Source: Ianthella basta (lineage: Eukaryota; Porifera; Demospongiae; Verongiida; Ianthellidae). Taken from it: a stretch of DNA of 64,000 bases. The number at the start of each line of letters is the position of its first letter. The stretch's first letter is position 1. The position numbers and the translations under genes were made by a program. The DNA is taken from the NCBI GenBank assembly GCA_964019415.1, contig OZ025870.1:5756915-5820914 (forward strand). Direction: 5' to 3'. The notes under the pieces are model-generated. The model had not been told where the DNA came from. It did not search any database and saw nothing but the letters and a program-made list of their open reading frames with translations. Below, in pieces: positions 31,441 through 43,600 of the stretch.

Positions 31441-31446
<6 letters not shown>
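31013..31446. repeat. Array intron sequence
   Basis: Matches the region after the KARA exon in other units (tacttcaccctataccatag, gtcatgtggtcactgccctac). No exon was seen. Confidence 0.4.
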
Positions 31447-31521
<75 letters not shown>

Positions 31522-31529
31522 GTGTGCGC
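31447..31529. repeat. (GT)n microsatellite
   Basis: A near-perfect GT run of about 80 bases. It is not at the post-stop position of the other array microsatellites. The long VCVC/HTHT ORFs over it are artefacts. Confidence 0.9.
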
Positions 31530-32690
31530 GCATGCGCACTTACGTGTAGACCATTTTGGCCTCATGTACGTACATGCACTCACTTGAATTCAGCCCCATG
31601 CAGCAAGCCTAGCTTACTAAGGCTCAGTCATTTGTTTAGTCAGTGTGCTGTGCACTTCAACTGCTACACACAATACCTACTTCCATCCATCGGTCCAGAT
31701 GCACTGGCGCAGCTTATTAAAAACGTTACCTGTGGCCCTTGTAGGCATCACTGAAGGCTAAAAGCGACGCTGCTGTAAACGTGCTCATGTAGAGAGATGG
31801 TGCTGCTAGCACAAGGGCGCGGACAAGCCTGCAGAGGGGATTTGCAGGCTTGTCTTACTTCTTTCTGAGAGAGATGAATACACTTAGCGTAGGGCCTTTC
31901 CCTATTTCTGTGTAGATGTTTTGTATACTGTCCATATTACATTTTTGGCATACTTCGCTCGCAGACAATGTGACCGTGGCCATGAAAATGTTTGGTCCTT
32001 GTGTGACGCATGAAAGGGCTACAAGTTTCAAACTTGGCCAGAAGGTAGGGAATACATCATAGATACTGATGATGCAATAATCCACGATTGCATGAAATTT
32101 TGCTTATGCGCGAGTTTTCCGCCGTACTAACTTGTTTACATTGCCCCCAAATTAAATGGGCCCTTTCGCAAATTCTATCACAAATATGTACTGTGGGTAA
32201 GTTTGATTTTTGGCATTAGCTGTATAAAGTACTAATCCTCTTATATAGGATTTTCTGTGTTACTGTAGCTAAATGAATCTGTTTCTAAGGTTTGCTAAGA
32301 CTAACACACTGAAATTAGCTGTCTAATTACTAGTACTATTAGCCTACTTGGGATGTATCCTTGTACAGCTATTTACTTGGATAAGGCCTTATAAGTTTAA
32401 ACTTGAATGAACTGTGTGGCAGCTTATATCAGGCCTCATTTCTTTGTTCTGGCCTGGGCTGAAGTTGCTTTCAGTTCACATGTGTGCTTTGTTGTTAAGG
32501 ACTGTAAACGTACTAAGCAGTGAATGTTCATACATTTGTGTTTAAAATAGTGCTCTTCTGTTGTTAGAGGAGAAAACACAGTGGCACTGTGTCTGCATAT
32601 GATATATTCCTAGCCAGAAACCTTGGCTATGATAGAGTCCTCGCCTAAGACTCCATACATGCACTTGTCCGAGATCAGTGACCATTGCCA
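31530..32690. other. No gene; relic of the gtgagcggat inverted-repeat family at 31855-32190
   Basis: 31855-32190 is similar to the right arm at 15905-16128, with caaacttggccagaaggtaggg shared and an end tcgcaaattctatcacaaatat. It appears to be a solo copy or half element. The remainder has no recognisable content. Confidence 0.4.
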
Positions 32691-32979
32691 AATGCATTAT
32701 ATAAATTTCTGCCTTCAGTGGGCGTCTGTGCTCCGGTGCCCAATGATGACGCCTGGGCACTGTTCTGATTACATCAGGGGAATAGCAACAAGGTTATAAA
32801 GCCATTGAGCCGGACTAGCACATGCATCCATGCCTGTGCATTTGCTCTTTTTATACAGTATTATGTTGTGTTGTGTGCAGAAACTGCTGAATCTGTGTCC
32901 GGCCTGAAGAGACCACCTGCACATGAGGTGGTTTTTCCCATTAAGAGGAGAATCATTGAAGAATGGACCACAGTAAAAG
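32690..32979 (+). pseudogene. Partial array unit: half PPP exon and complete ETAES exon
   Basis: The 3' half of a PPP exon (tgggcactgtt ... gaatagcaacaag) is joined to text like that near 9510, so its acceptor and proline-rich half are lost. The ETAES exon at 32881-32979 is complete in phase 1-1 (99 bases, donor gtataat). It has diverged from the others, reading EVVFPIKRRIIEEWTTVKG near its end. It could act as an extra 5' cassette of gene B or be dead. Confidence 0.45.
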
Positions 32980-33133
32980 GTATAATGCAATAGGTGTGCA
33001 GTTAGTAAGAACCCGAGATGGACTGGTTGTAATGGGACTGTACAAAAGTACGTATAATGACTTTAGCAGGTCGTAGATGGTTCCATTGCTCTAGTGTACA
33101 ACCCTACACACATCTCCTCCCTCCATTCCTCAG

Positions 33134-36100
33134 CTGTCTCTCCCCTGCCACCCACTGGGACTACCACTGGATCAGCAGCCCAACCTCAGCTGGGCACTGT
33201 TTTGAGTACATCAGATACAGAGCAACAAGGTTATAAAGCCATTGAACCAGACTTGCGCATGCATCCATATCATGTGTTTGCCCTATATATACAGTATTTT
33301 GTTGTGTTCTGTGCAGGAACTGCTGAATCTTCAGTGTCCGGCCTGAAGAGACCACCTGCACATGAGGTGATTCCTCCCATGAGAGACATTGAAGAAGGGA
33401 CCACACCAAAAGGTATAATGCAGTGGCCATGGGTGTGCAGTTAGTATGAACCTGAGATGGACTGGTTGCAATGGGATTGTACAAAAGTAATGACTTTCAA
33501 TTATCAAACCCTCTACCATTTGTGTTAGTTCATGGTCAATGATGCTAGTGCGATAGTTAAAAGTAATGCTATCGAAGATCATGAGAAGTCTTGGAGTTAC
33601 AGGAGGTGCATACTACGTTTTGTCAGGTCTGCATGAAGAGTGTTTTGGGGAAGATTAACACAGGAAGTGTTAATGTGTCTGAGTGAAAGGTAGCATGCAA
33701 TGATGCTACTTTGGCAGGCAGAACAGTCCTGCTGTGACATGTTAATGCTATTTTGTCGAAATGATAGCATTGAAAATTAGGATTGTACGGCTGCTCTATG
33801 CAAATGAAAATGGAACCTTTTTATGGCTGCTACTGTGTCTATATAAACATGCCAGCCTGTGCTACTAGAGTATTTGTTAGTGTGCATTGATTAATTCCGT
33901 CAGACTAGTTTTGTACCTAGGCTGTCCACTATAAGCAGCACAGGCTGGAAGAACAGCCAGGGCACCCCTAATCCTTACCCCAAACTGGGGCAGTTGAAAA
34001 CACTGTATACTTTCGTAACTCTACATGGAGATAGTTGGAGTAGGGAGAATGATTGAAACGTCAGCACAGCAACTCATATCATTAATTTTCAAACTGGCCC
34101 ACTTCAGGATGAAAGTAGTCAGCTTGCTCCAATGCTTTGATTCGCTGTTCCCATGATCTTCCAACGCTACATATGCATGCAGGGAAGAAAGCACTCGCTG
34201 ATGTCATTGAGACATAGCAAAGTTATTAGTAAGGCTATATGCCTGCAATGGCGTAAATGAATGTTGACTCCATCACTTTCCAGAATACCATTGCTCTGCT
34301 TTAGTGTCATGCAAGCAATTTTATCCACCGTGAGTGGAAATGTGATTGTTGTCCATACTGGGGAAGCTTCCACAAGCTGTGCTTTTTGCAAACGTTATGT
34401 CCCAGGCCTTCTCTAAGGCTAGAAAGATAAAAATTCAAGCTGAATTCAGTACAAGCTAGTTTTTGCTGTAATGTACAATTGCTTGCATGAGTAGTATACA
34501 TCACTATTTTTTGAGAATCTTTTTATGCATGTGCAAACAGTGCAAACAGTGGTTTCTGCCCTGCTAATTATCATGGATGCCCTGGGTATGAGGCTAGCTT
34601 CAGAGAGGTGAATCACATTACCCTAGGCCTTTGTGCGGAAGGTTTGATCTCCCTACATGCACTGTGTATTGCAGAGGTTAAGATGTAATGGTATAATTTG
34701 TTTTTAGTTGAATAACCTATGCAGGTCTATAAGTATTATTGCATGGCTATGTCCTATGTCAGCAATGTATCCAGAGTTGGTGTATTGGCATAGTTTTCAT
34801 GGATCATTTGTGTCATACTCAGGTGCAAGTAAAGTTGCAGCACAGACCACTCCGGTCCACTCCTTCATGGGATTGGTAAAGCGTAGACTGGAAGAGCATG
34901 AGGCACGAGGTGTGTGTACTTGTGTGTTGTGAAAACATGTCAACTATTATAGCATCTTGTACCATCTGTGCACACACTGTGTAGAGCGGCATTCCACAAG
35001 GGCAATTTTATCGAATATTCAGCAACTGGGTGGTACTATTGGTAGGTTTAAGTAAACTCTTCTAATCCAGGACACTCCCTAGAGGCGTGACCAGGAAATA
35101 GGCTCTAGCTGGGGCAGGTTTGGGCTACCTGAGAGTTAGTCTCGTTACCAGCCCACTTCCAGATGCCATTTTGACAGAGGCAGCCATTTTTGTTGAAGTG
35201 GGGCTAGGTAAGACTAAGTGAGAGTCACTTGTCTGTTGGAGCCATTGTGGACAATCCCAATCTGAATTTAAATTCAGAAAATTGAAACTGTACTTGATTC
35301 TAGCCAAAGCAAGAGCAATAACCATGGGTAAGCTATTAACAATTCAGGAGTGTGAATTCCTAGCAAAAAATGATTAAGTTGGCCTTTATGTAAGATAGCC
35401 ACTATCTCGTCGGTCCTAATCTGTGTACCATGTATAGCTATAGATACTCCACCCTAAACCATAGTAGGGAAGCCCAGTCATGTGGTCACTGCCCTACAGG
35501 TGCAATGTACAAACACAGGTGACTTTACACAACAAATGTGTCACTCGAATGTTTTGTGATAGCCCCAGTGCTGCATTTGAAAATTCCTCAAGGGGGGGAG
35601 GGGTAGGAAAAACTGAAGTTTCAAGATTTACGGAAGGGGGAATACTAGGTAAGCATATGGCTTGCTAAAATTCCAAAGGGGAGAGAAAGTTGAGTTTATA
35701 GCAATGGGGAGCCCCCCCCCCCCCCCCCCCCCAAATGCACCTCTGCCTTATGCATGCACTATAAAAATGATACTATCAAACTGTCAAAGGGTGAAGACTG
35801 TTTACTGGATTCTATGCTATGAAGTACACTTATTTTGTCAATGCATGTATACTACTGTCGCAATGCTATTGGCATGGTCATGTTCTCTCAGAAAGCTACG
35901 TAGTAGCATAAGCTGTCAGTCATTAATCACTTTTTGTTCCTTCAACTGTAACTCAGTTGATTCTTGTGGCGATCAATAGCTGAACACGAGGCGCTGTCTT
36001 GCTCAGCCATTTTGAAGCCATAACTAGATTCATTGCATAGGTGCTCATCACTTCCATGGACCCTGGTGATTAACCATTTATTGACTACACTTGCAATTGC

Positions 36101-36611
36101 CTATACCAATTATATTTTTACGGTTTCTCACACTAAATCATTCAGTAACATGGCTACACTGTTTTACCCCACACACATCCCTCCTTCCATTCCACAGCTG
36201 TCCCACCACCTGGTGGAGCTGCTGGCAGACAAGTGACCAGTACACAAGATGTAACCCATCCATCTGGTAAGGGCGATGAATACAATGACTTGTTGTTATT
36301 AGAACTTGTTCACATTGTTATATTTTATGACAGATGTGATAGAGGCCCTTGGGGGGAAAGCTGATTCAAAGTGGAGACGTTTTGGCACTTTTCTTCGCTT
36401 TGATTCTGCACTGATGGACACAATTGAGAGTGACAATAGCAAGAGTGTCACTGACTGTATGCTAGACCTGGTTACCAAGTGGGTGGATAATGAAGAAAGT
36501 AGTGGTGATCTCCCTCGCACATGGCAGACAGTGGTGGAGACAGTGAGAAAATTGAAGGATAGGAAACTGGCAGAGGAATTGGAGAAGAAGTATGGAGTGA
36601 GCAGTAAGTGA
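33134..36611 (+). CDS. Gene B: cassette-linker protein ending in a Death domain
   Basis: Six exons join in frame: PPP 33134-33229, ETAES 33317-33412, GASEV 34823-34909, KARAITMG 35304-35327, PPGG 36198-36266 and Death 36334-36611 (stop TGA 36609-36611). Every internal exon begins and ends in phase 1, with cag/tag acceptors and gttata, gtataa, gtgtgt, gtaagc and gtaagg donors. The first four to five exons encode a Pro/Ser/Thr-rich, probably disordered linker. The last encodes the globular domain. Death domains bind one another to assemble apoptotic or immune signalling complexes, so the product is probably a cytoplasmic adaptor or the tail of a receptor. The GASEV exon here has an extra stretch, FMGLVKRRLE. 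The first exon with the start codon was not identified, so the protein is incomplete at its N-terminus. This is the best-preserved Death-ending unit, with no stop in any exon. Confidence 0.6.
35712..35732. repeat. Poly-C run
   Basis: 21 consecutive C in the intron before the PPGG exon of gene B. Homologous runs are at 60999-61017 (gene D) and 14041-14057 (unit A, interrupted). Confidence 0.9.
36334..36611 (+). CDS. Death domain terminal exon of gene B
   Basis: The exon encodes about 92 residues: DVIEALGG, then KWRRFGTFLRFDSALMDTIE, CMLDLVTKWV, LPRTWQTVVETVRKL and AEELEKKYGVSSK. The spacing of W, F-L, I-E, L-x-x-W and T-W-x-x-V fits the six-helix Death fold, including the typical W before helix 5. 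A TGA ends it, and a (GT)n tract follows within 40 bases. It is closely similar to the exon at 63491-63768. Confidence 0.8.
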
Positions 36612-36647
36612 GCAAGCAGTTTTATTAGATATGTCTACCTCTCTGTT

Positions 36648-37102
<455 letters not shown>

Positions 37103-37658
37103 TGAATGTTTCCCACCGTGGTACAGAGCTGCTATGAGCAATAATAATCTGTAACACTTTCCCTCGATGTGAACAAATGGTTAACTCTATTGTGCACTGA
37201 TTCACGGCAGGTTCTTTTTGTGTGTAAGAAGCAGACTTTCAACCACCTTCCCACCTTCACTACGGGAGAAATGTCCTCAGAGTGATCTACAGTGTATGAA
37301 GTCGCTGTAGTTGACACTTCCACTACAGTTCCTGAGGCACAGCAGCCTAGGTGGCTGTGCGTGTCACAGTACGTATCTTCTGTGACTGCTTAGTCCAATG
37401 AAGTTGTTCAGATGCAACTTAATGCATGAAGCAGTATTAAACAGCTTCAGCCCTATACTTGTAATTATCCATTTGCAACACTACAAAATGCACAAAAAAA
37501 CACATTATTATAAGTGGTCTATAGTGAGTAATCGTTAAGTAACATTTAAGTAACGTGTATAAGGTGTGATTCAGCGGCATCCCTTCTCATAAATGCTCTA
37601 GATAGTTTCATTGCTCTACTGTACAGTCCTACACGCATCCCCTCTCTCCATTCCACAG

Positions 37659-40600
37659 CTGTCCCTCCCCCACCACCCTCTGGGACTACCACTGGATCAG
37701 CAGGCCAACCTCAGCTGGGCACTGGTTTGAGTACATCAGGTACAGAGCAACTAGGTTATAAAGCCATTGAACCAGACTTGCACATGCATCCATGTCGTGT
37801 GATTGCCCATTTTATACAGTATTTTGTTGTGTTCTGTGCAGAAACTGCTGAATCTTCAGTGTCCGGCTTGAAGAGACCACCTGCACATGAGGTGATTCCT
37901 CCCACGAGAGACATTGAAGAAGGGACTACACCAAAAGGTATGACACAATAATTGTGCAGTTAGTATGAACCTGAGATGGACTGGTTGGAATGGGACTGTA
38001 CAAGAGCTGTAATGACTTTCAATTAACAAGTCGTCTACCATTCTTGTTAATTCATGGTCAATGCTGCTAGTGCGATAGATAAATGCTATTGAAGATCATG
38101 AGAAGTCCTGGAGTTGCAAGAAGTACAGGGTTCAGGTCTCCATTAAGAGTGTTTTACGTAAGATTAACACAGGAAGTGTTAATGTGTCTGAGTGAAAGGT
38201 AGCATGCAATGATGCTACTTTGGCAGGCCAAACAGCCATGCTGTGACATGTTAATGCTAATTTGTTGAAATGATAACATTGAAAATTAAGATTGAACAGC
38301 TGTTTTATGCAAATGAAAAGAGAGCCTTTTTATGGCTGCTACTGTATCTAAAAGTGCCAACCTGTGCTACTATAGAGTATTTGCTAGTTTGCATTGAGCA
38401 TTTCCTTTAGTTTTGTACCTATGCTGTCCACTATAAGTAGCACAGGCAGGAAGAGCAGCCAGGCACCACGGTTCCTGGCCTCCACCCCACACCCTACCCC
38501 AAACTAGGGGTGGTTGAAAACTTAGGACATACGTAATAATGCAGACACTGTATACTTTTGTAGCTCTACATGAAGATAGTCGGAGGAGGGAGAATGATTG
38601 AAACGTCAGCACAGCAGCTCTCTGAAACTGGCCCTTCATGACGAAATTACTGCTAGTCAGCTCGCTCCAATGCTTTGATTCGCTGTTCTCGTGATCTTCC
38701 AACACTACATACGTAGGGAAGATAGCAGTTGCTGATTTCATTGAGACATAACAAGGTTATTAGTAAGGCTATATGCCTGCAATGACATAAATGTATGGTG
38801 ACTCCATCACTTTTCAGAATACCGTTGCCCTGCTTTAGTGTAATGCAAGCAATTTTGTCCACCGTGAGTGCAAATGTGACCATAGTGCGCAGCGGAGAAG
38901 CTTACACAAGCTGTGTGTTTTGCATGCCCCGTGCCTTCTCTAAGGCTGTAAAGAAATAGAGTACAAGCTAGTTTTTTGCTGTAATGTGCAGCTGCCTGCA
39001 TTACATACATCACAAATTTCGAAAATCTCATTTATGCAAGTGCAACAATGTGAACACTAATATTTGAAATTTCTTTTGTGAATGTGCAAACAATGCGAAC
39101 AGTGGTTTCTTGCCCTACTAATTATCATGGATGTCCTGGGTATGAGGCTAGCTTCAGAGAGGTGACTCACATACCCTTTGTGCGGAAGGTTTGATCTCCT
39201 TACGTACATTATGTATTGCAGTGGTTAAAATGTAATAGTATTGCTTTTGTGAGTTGAATAACTTATACAGCATTTCAAGTCTATAAGCATTATTACATAG
39301 CTATGCCCTATGTCAGCACTGATGCAATGTATTCAGAGTCAGTGTAGCTACCGGTATGTAAAATTTTGCAGTGAGTTGTCGTAAAATGGTTAAGGTAGTG
39401 ATGGTGTGTACTATGATGCATTTTTGTGTAGTTTTATTGGTTCATTTGTATCATATTTTAGGTGCAAGTGAAGTTGCACCACAGACCACCCTGGGTCCTG
39501 TTCAACCCTCCACACTAGTGGCAGAGCATAAGGCACAAGGTGTGTGTACTTGTGTGTGTTTCTGTAGAAGCAATGTATAGGTGCTTATATGTGCAGGGTT
39601 TAGGATAGTAGTAACAGCCAGTCTGATATTCTGTGCCATTTTGAAATGGATATTCATCAAGGAATTGTGGATACCCTAAAGTAAACACTTGCCATCAAGA
39701 TCGTCTATTGAGTCATGACCAGAAATGACATCCAGCTTGGTCTATATGGGACTGGTATTACCAACTGTGGAAGACATGACTGTGTATATTGTGCATAATA
39801 TAATATGGTCCATGTAGACTTTGTGAGGATGACAGCATCATACTGCAGAACTGATAGATGTATGTGATTGCTAGAATATTGCTACGTACACATTTGCACT
39901 TCATTAACGTAAGGTTCTATAGATGTGTTGGCAAATCCAACTACAATGCCTTTGAAGTGAGTGAGTGTAATTCGTGTAGCATTTTCCAAGAATAGTGCAT
40001 ATAAATCAACGATTATAGCCATAGTGTTTGATTGTACTGAGACATTTTTGAGAATTTAGTGACGTGAGATTGTTCTCCCTCAATTATCTGCACCATAGTT
40101 GGGAGAGAAGGTGCATCACAGTCCACTCCTGCTGAGCCCCCTGTGGCCACGCCAGTGAGAGAGCATGATGCTGAAGGTGTGTCTATGTGTGGTTATATGG
40201 AGGCATGCCCACTGTTACTTAAATGCCACTGCATGCATCTTTAACCCACTTGAGATGCATGCATACCAGTTACACGGCCGTGCGTTCTATGGGACTTTCT
40301 AAACCAATATGAATATTCAGAAACTGGGAGAAGCTGTGGGTTATCTAAGTAAACACACGTAGGGAAGGACACGCCTTAGAGGCATAAACAGGGCTTTTAA
40401 GGCTATGTAACAGTAACTGCACATTGCCGCAATTGTGGACATCCCAAACTGAATTCAAATTCAGACATTTTGAAGTTGGTCTCAGTTCAGCCATGTCTGA
40501 AGCAAGTCCCAAATCCATGGGTAAGCTATTCACAGTCCTGTGAGTCTGAGTTCATAACAAAATGATAAAGATTTGACTTTAAGAGTACTTTGGTTTATGT

Positions 40601-43600
40601 GTACTCATATCCCTCCTGGCAGAGTGTATAAGCATGCAGATAATAGGCACCCAGTTCATTTGTGATCTTCCTAAAGGGTTACTGTCTTGAATCCTGATCA
40701 ATGATGCCACTATATCTTTGAATCTTGACCATCTTTACCATGTGTTGTTACACTTAAGAAACTGCTGCCTTGCTAGGTGTGCTAAGTCTTACTGTTGTCA
40801 CTATACATAAAAATTATGGTAATAAATCATTCTCTATTTCAGCTTCTCTGTTCTTCAGTTTCTTCTTCATAGCTTTTTGAATTGAAACCAGAGAAACCAT
40901 GACCATCTTTTACACTACTTGGTATATAATCTTATTGTATTGCATATTCACTAGTCTTGTATTGGCCAGCCCTTTTGCGTATACTGTTCTTGCATAATGT
41001 CTGTGGGAACCAAGGACAGGGAGTGAACCACTGCACTCTTTGATGTGTGTACTACACACACCACACATAGAGGATTAGGAAGAGAGATTGTATGATTTGA
41101 AGCTTGAAAAGAGTGTGCATAAAGTCCATTCACTAAAGCCTGGGCATGTGAGGCTATCCAACTTCTATGTGATTCCTCATTCTACTCAGCTCATAATCAT
41201 GTAGGGATGGTGGTGGTTGTTTGTATGCTGTAATACAAACGGAAAGTAGCCCTACTCCCGAACAGTAGTAAGGACTGGCACAAGAAACTGCTTACGAGGA
41301 GGTGTGGCTGTAGAGTATGCAGAGCTAACCTTACTTCCACACGCAAGCGCGCTGTCGTGTAGAAAGCGTCGACGCCTTTTTTTGTTTCGTCTTCTTATTC
41401 TTATTCTTCTTCTTCATCAGCTGTAACTCCCAAACCATATGGAATAGAAGGATAAATTGTCCGCAGTTCTATGCCGCTTTCGACCTGTAAGTGCCTTTTG
41501 TAGGTTTGACGACTCCGCGTGCAAGTTCACAAATGGATGTTTCCAGGCCTTGGGGAGCCGTACCTGGGAGAAAGACGCCATTTTACCCTGACGCACTACA
41601 CGTTTCTGACACCGTCTTCCGCCTATTCCTCACACAATCACCATCTAATAGCTCCACATCGTGGTCGAACGACTGTGCCAGGGTATATACTGGATATGCT
41701 TCGCCCAACATTCGACCCACCACAGACTACCCTAGGTTGCCCACCCAGCCATATCCCACAATGCTACACACCCTGCCATGCATTTGGAGCACATTCCTTT
41801 GTTGCCACTGTTGTTTGAAAGCCTTTCTAGTAGATCAGCCGTTGCCCATGTGCAATTTGCATTCCATAAAAACTCAAGAAACAAGGGTGTGTAAAAATGT
41901 TTCCTCCAAAAACAAGGGCAAATGTAGGGATGGTGCAGTGTGCCTCTGAAGGGCATGGCAAACCAACTGGTGGAAAACCGTAGGAACAAGGAGGAGGGCC
42001 GGTCCATGCAAAGAGGGGGGCCAGCCTGTCCACACAAAACCCATGCAGGTCATTAACATTCGCTGACTTTGAATACATTTGCACCATCCCTACATCTGGC
42101 AACATTTTGCTGCGCTTGCGGTCTTGCTACCATCCCCTATTTCTCCACCTGCATATTGTTATGCAATTGTGAGTGTGCAGTAACAGGCTAACGAGCTGCT
42201 ACATGCAGGCGATTAAGATTGCATGCCTATTCCAGCTGTGCATCTTCCCATGTACACTTCACCAAACTGTATACATACACCCACGTACATGACTAAAGTA
42301 CATGACTAAAGCGCCTTTGAGGAAAGGCTGTACAGCTATATGTATAGCAATTGCAGAATCTGGTGTACACTGTGGTGCATGCATAGGTATTAGTGTGTTC
42401 TGATATACTGTAAGACACTAGCTACCTGGATATATGTACGTGTATGGAGGTTGAACTTCGCAAACATTGGTAGTGAAGTGTACAATGTTTGCGCTGGCCT
42501 AGAGCTAAACAGTGTGGGCATGAAAGTGGGTGTGGTGGTTTGCAGGCAGCGATGTAGTGAACACCTATGGTAAGTATCGCCACTGCATTTGAGCTTAGTG
42601 CTTTGCCGCAGGGTTTCATGGCAGAGCGAGATAGCTACATAAGAGATGAATTAACCCAAAGAATATGGAGCCTGCAACTGATACTTACATGGAAACACAT
42701 AACGAACTGGAAGAGTAGGAGGTTCTAGATTCTAGAGCACAGCAAAGTAGATTGGGTAGTAGGCAATTTGCAGGGATAAACCTTGTGGAAAGGAAAGATA
42801 GAGCACAGCAAAGCAGAGAGTTGGGTGAATTGTAAGACTGTACCTGTAGGTGCAAAAGGGAAGCTGAATAGCTGGAATGGTTGTGCGGTAGTAGCTAGGA
42901 GGTGCGGCAAAATGTTGCCAGATGTAGGGATGGTGCAAATGTATTCAAAGTCAGCGAATGTTAATGACCTGCATGAGTTTTGCGTGGACAGGCTGGCCCC
43001 CCTCTTTGCATGGACAGGCCCTCCTCCTTGTTCCTACGGTTTTTCCGCCAGTTGGTTTGCCATGCCCTTCAGAGGCACACTGCACCATCCCTACATTTGC
43101 CCTTGTTTTTGGGGGAAACATTTTTACACACCCTTATTATTCGTATTCTTCTCCGTCAGCTGTAACTCATGAACGATAATGAGTAAGGGACTGATTTATC
43201 CACAATTCTACAGCGCTTTCGACGGGTAAGTGCCTTTTGTAGGTTTGATGACTCCGCGAGTAAGTCCACAAATGGAGGTTACTAGACCTCGGGGAGACGT
43301 TCCTAGGAAAAAGACGCCATTTTACGCTGACGTAACTACACATTCGGACACACTTGATCGCCTAATCCTCTTTCAGTTGCGATTCAGTAGATCCACAACG
43401 CGGCGAGATGACTGTTCTAGAGCGCATACAGAAGATGCTTTGACCGACATTCGCCCGCGCACCGTTTCGGAGGTTATCCGCGGCCGTGCCATTTGGCAGC
43501 CATTTTCCCTTACTGCGAGGTTGCTTCCGGCCGACATTTCCGCGTTCGCTTGACGATGAGAGCTAGCTGTCACTTCTGGTTCCTCTCCACAATCATTCTG

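Noticed and set aside
41491-43179. Paired 60-150 codon frames in the fold-back arms
   Set aside because: They mirror each other because the arms are inverted repeats; no domain was recognised.
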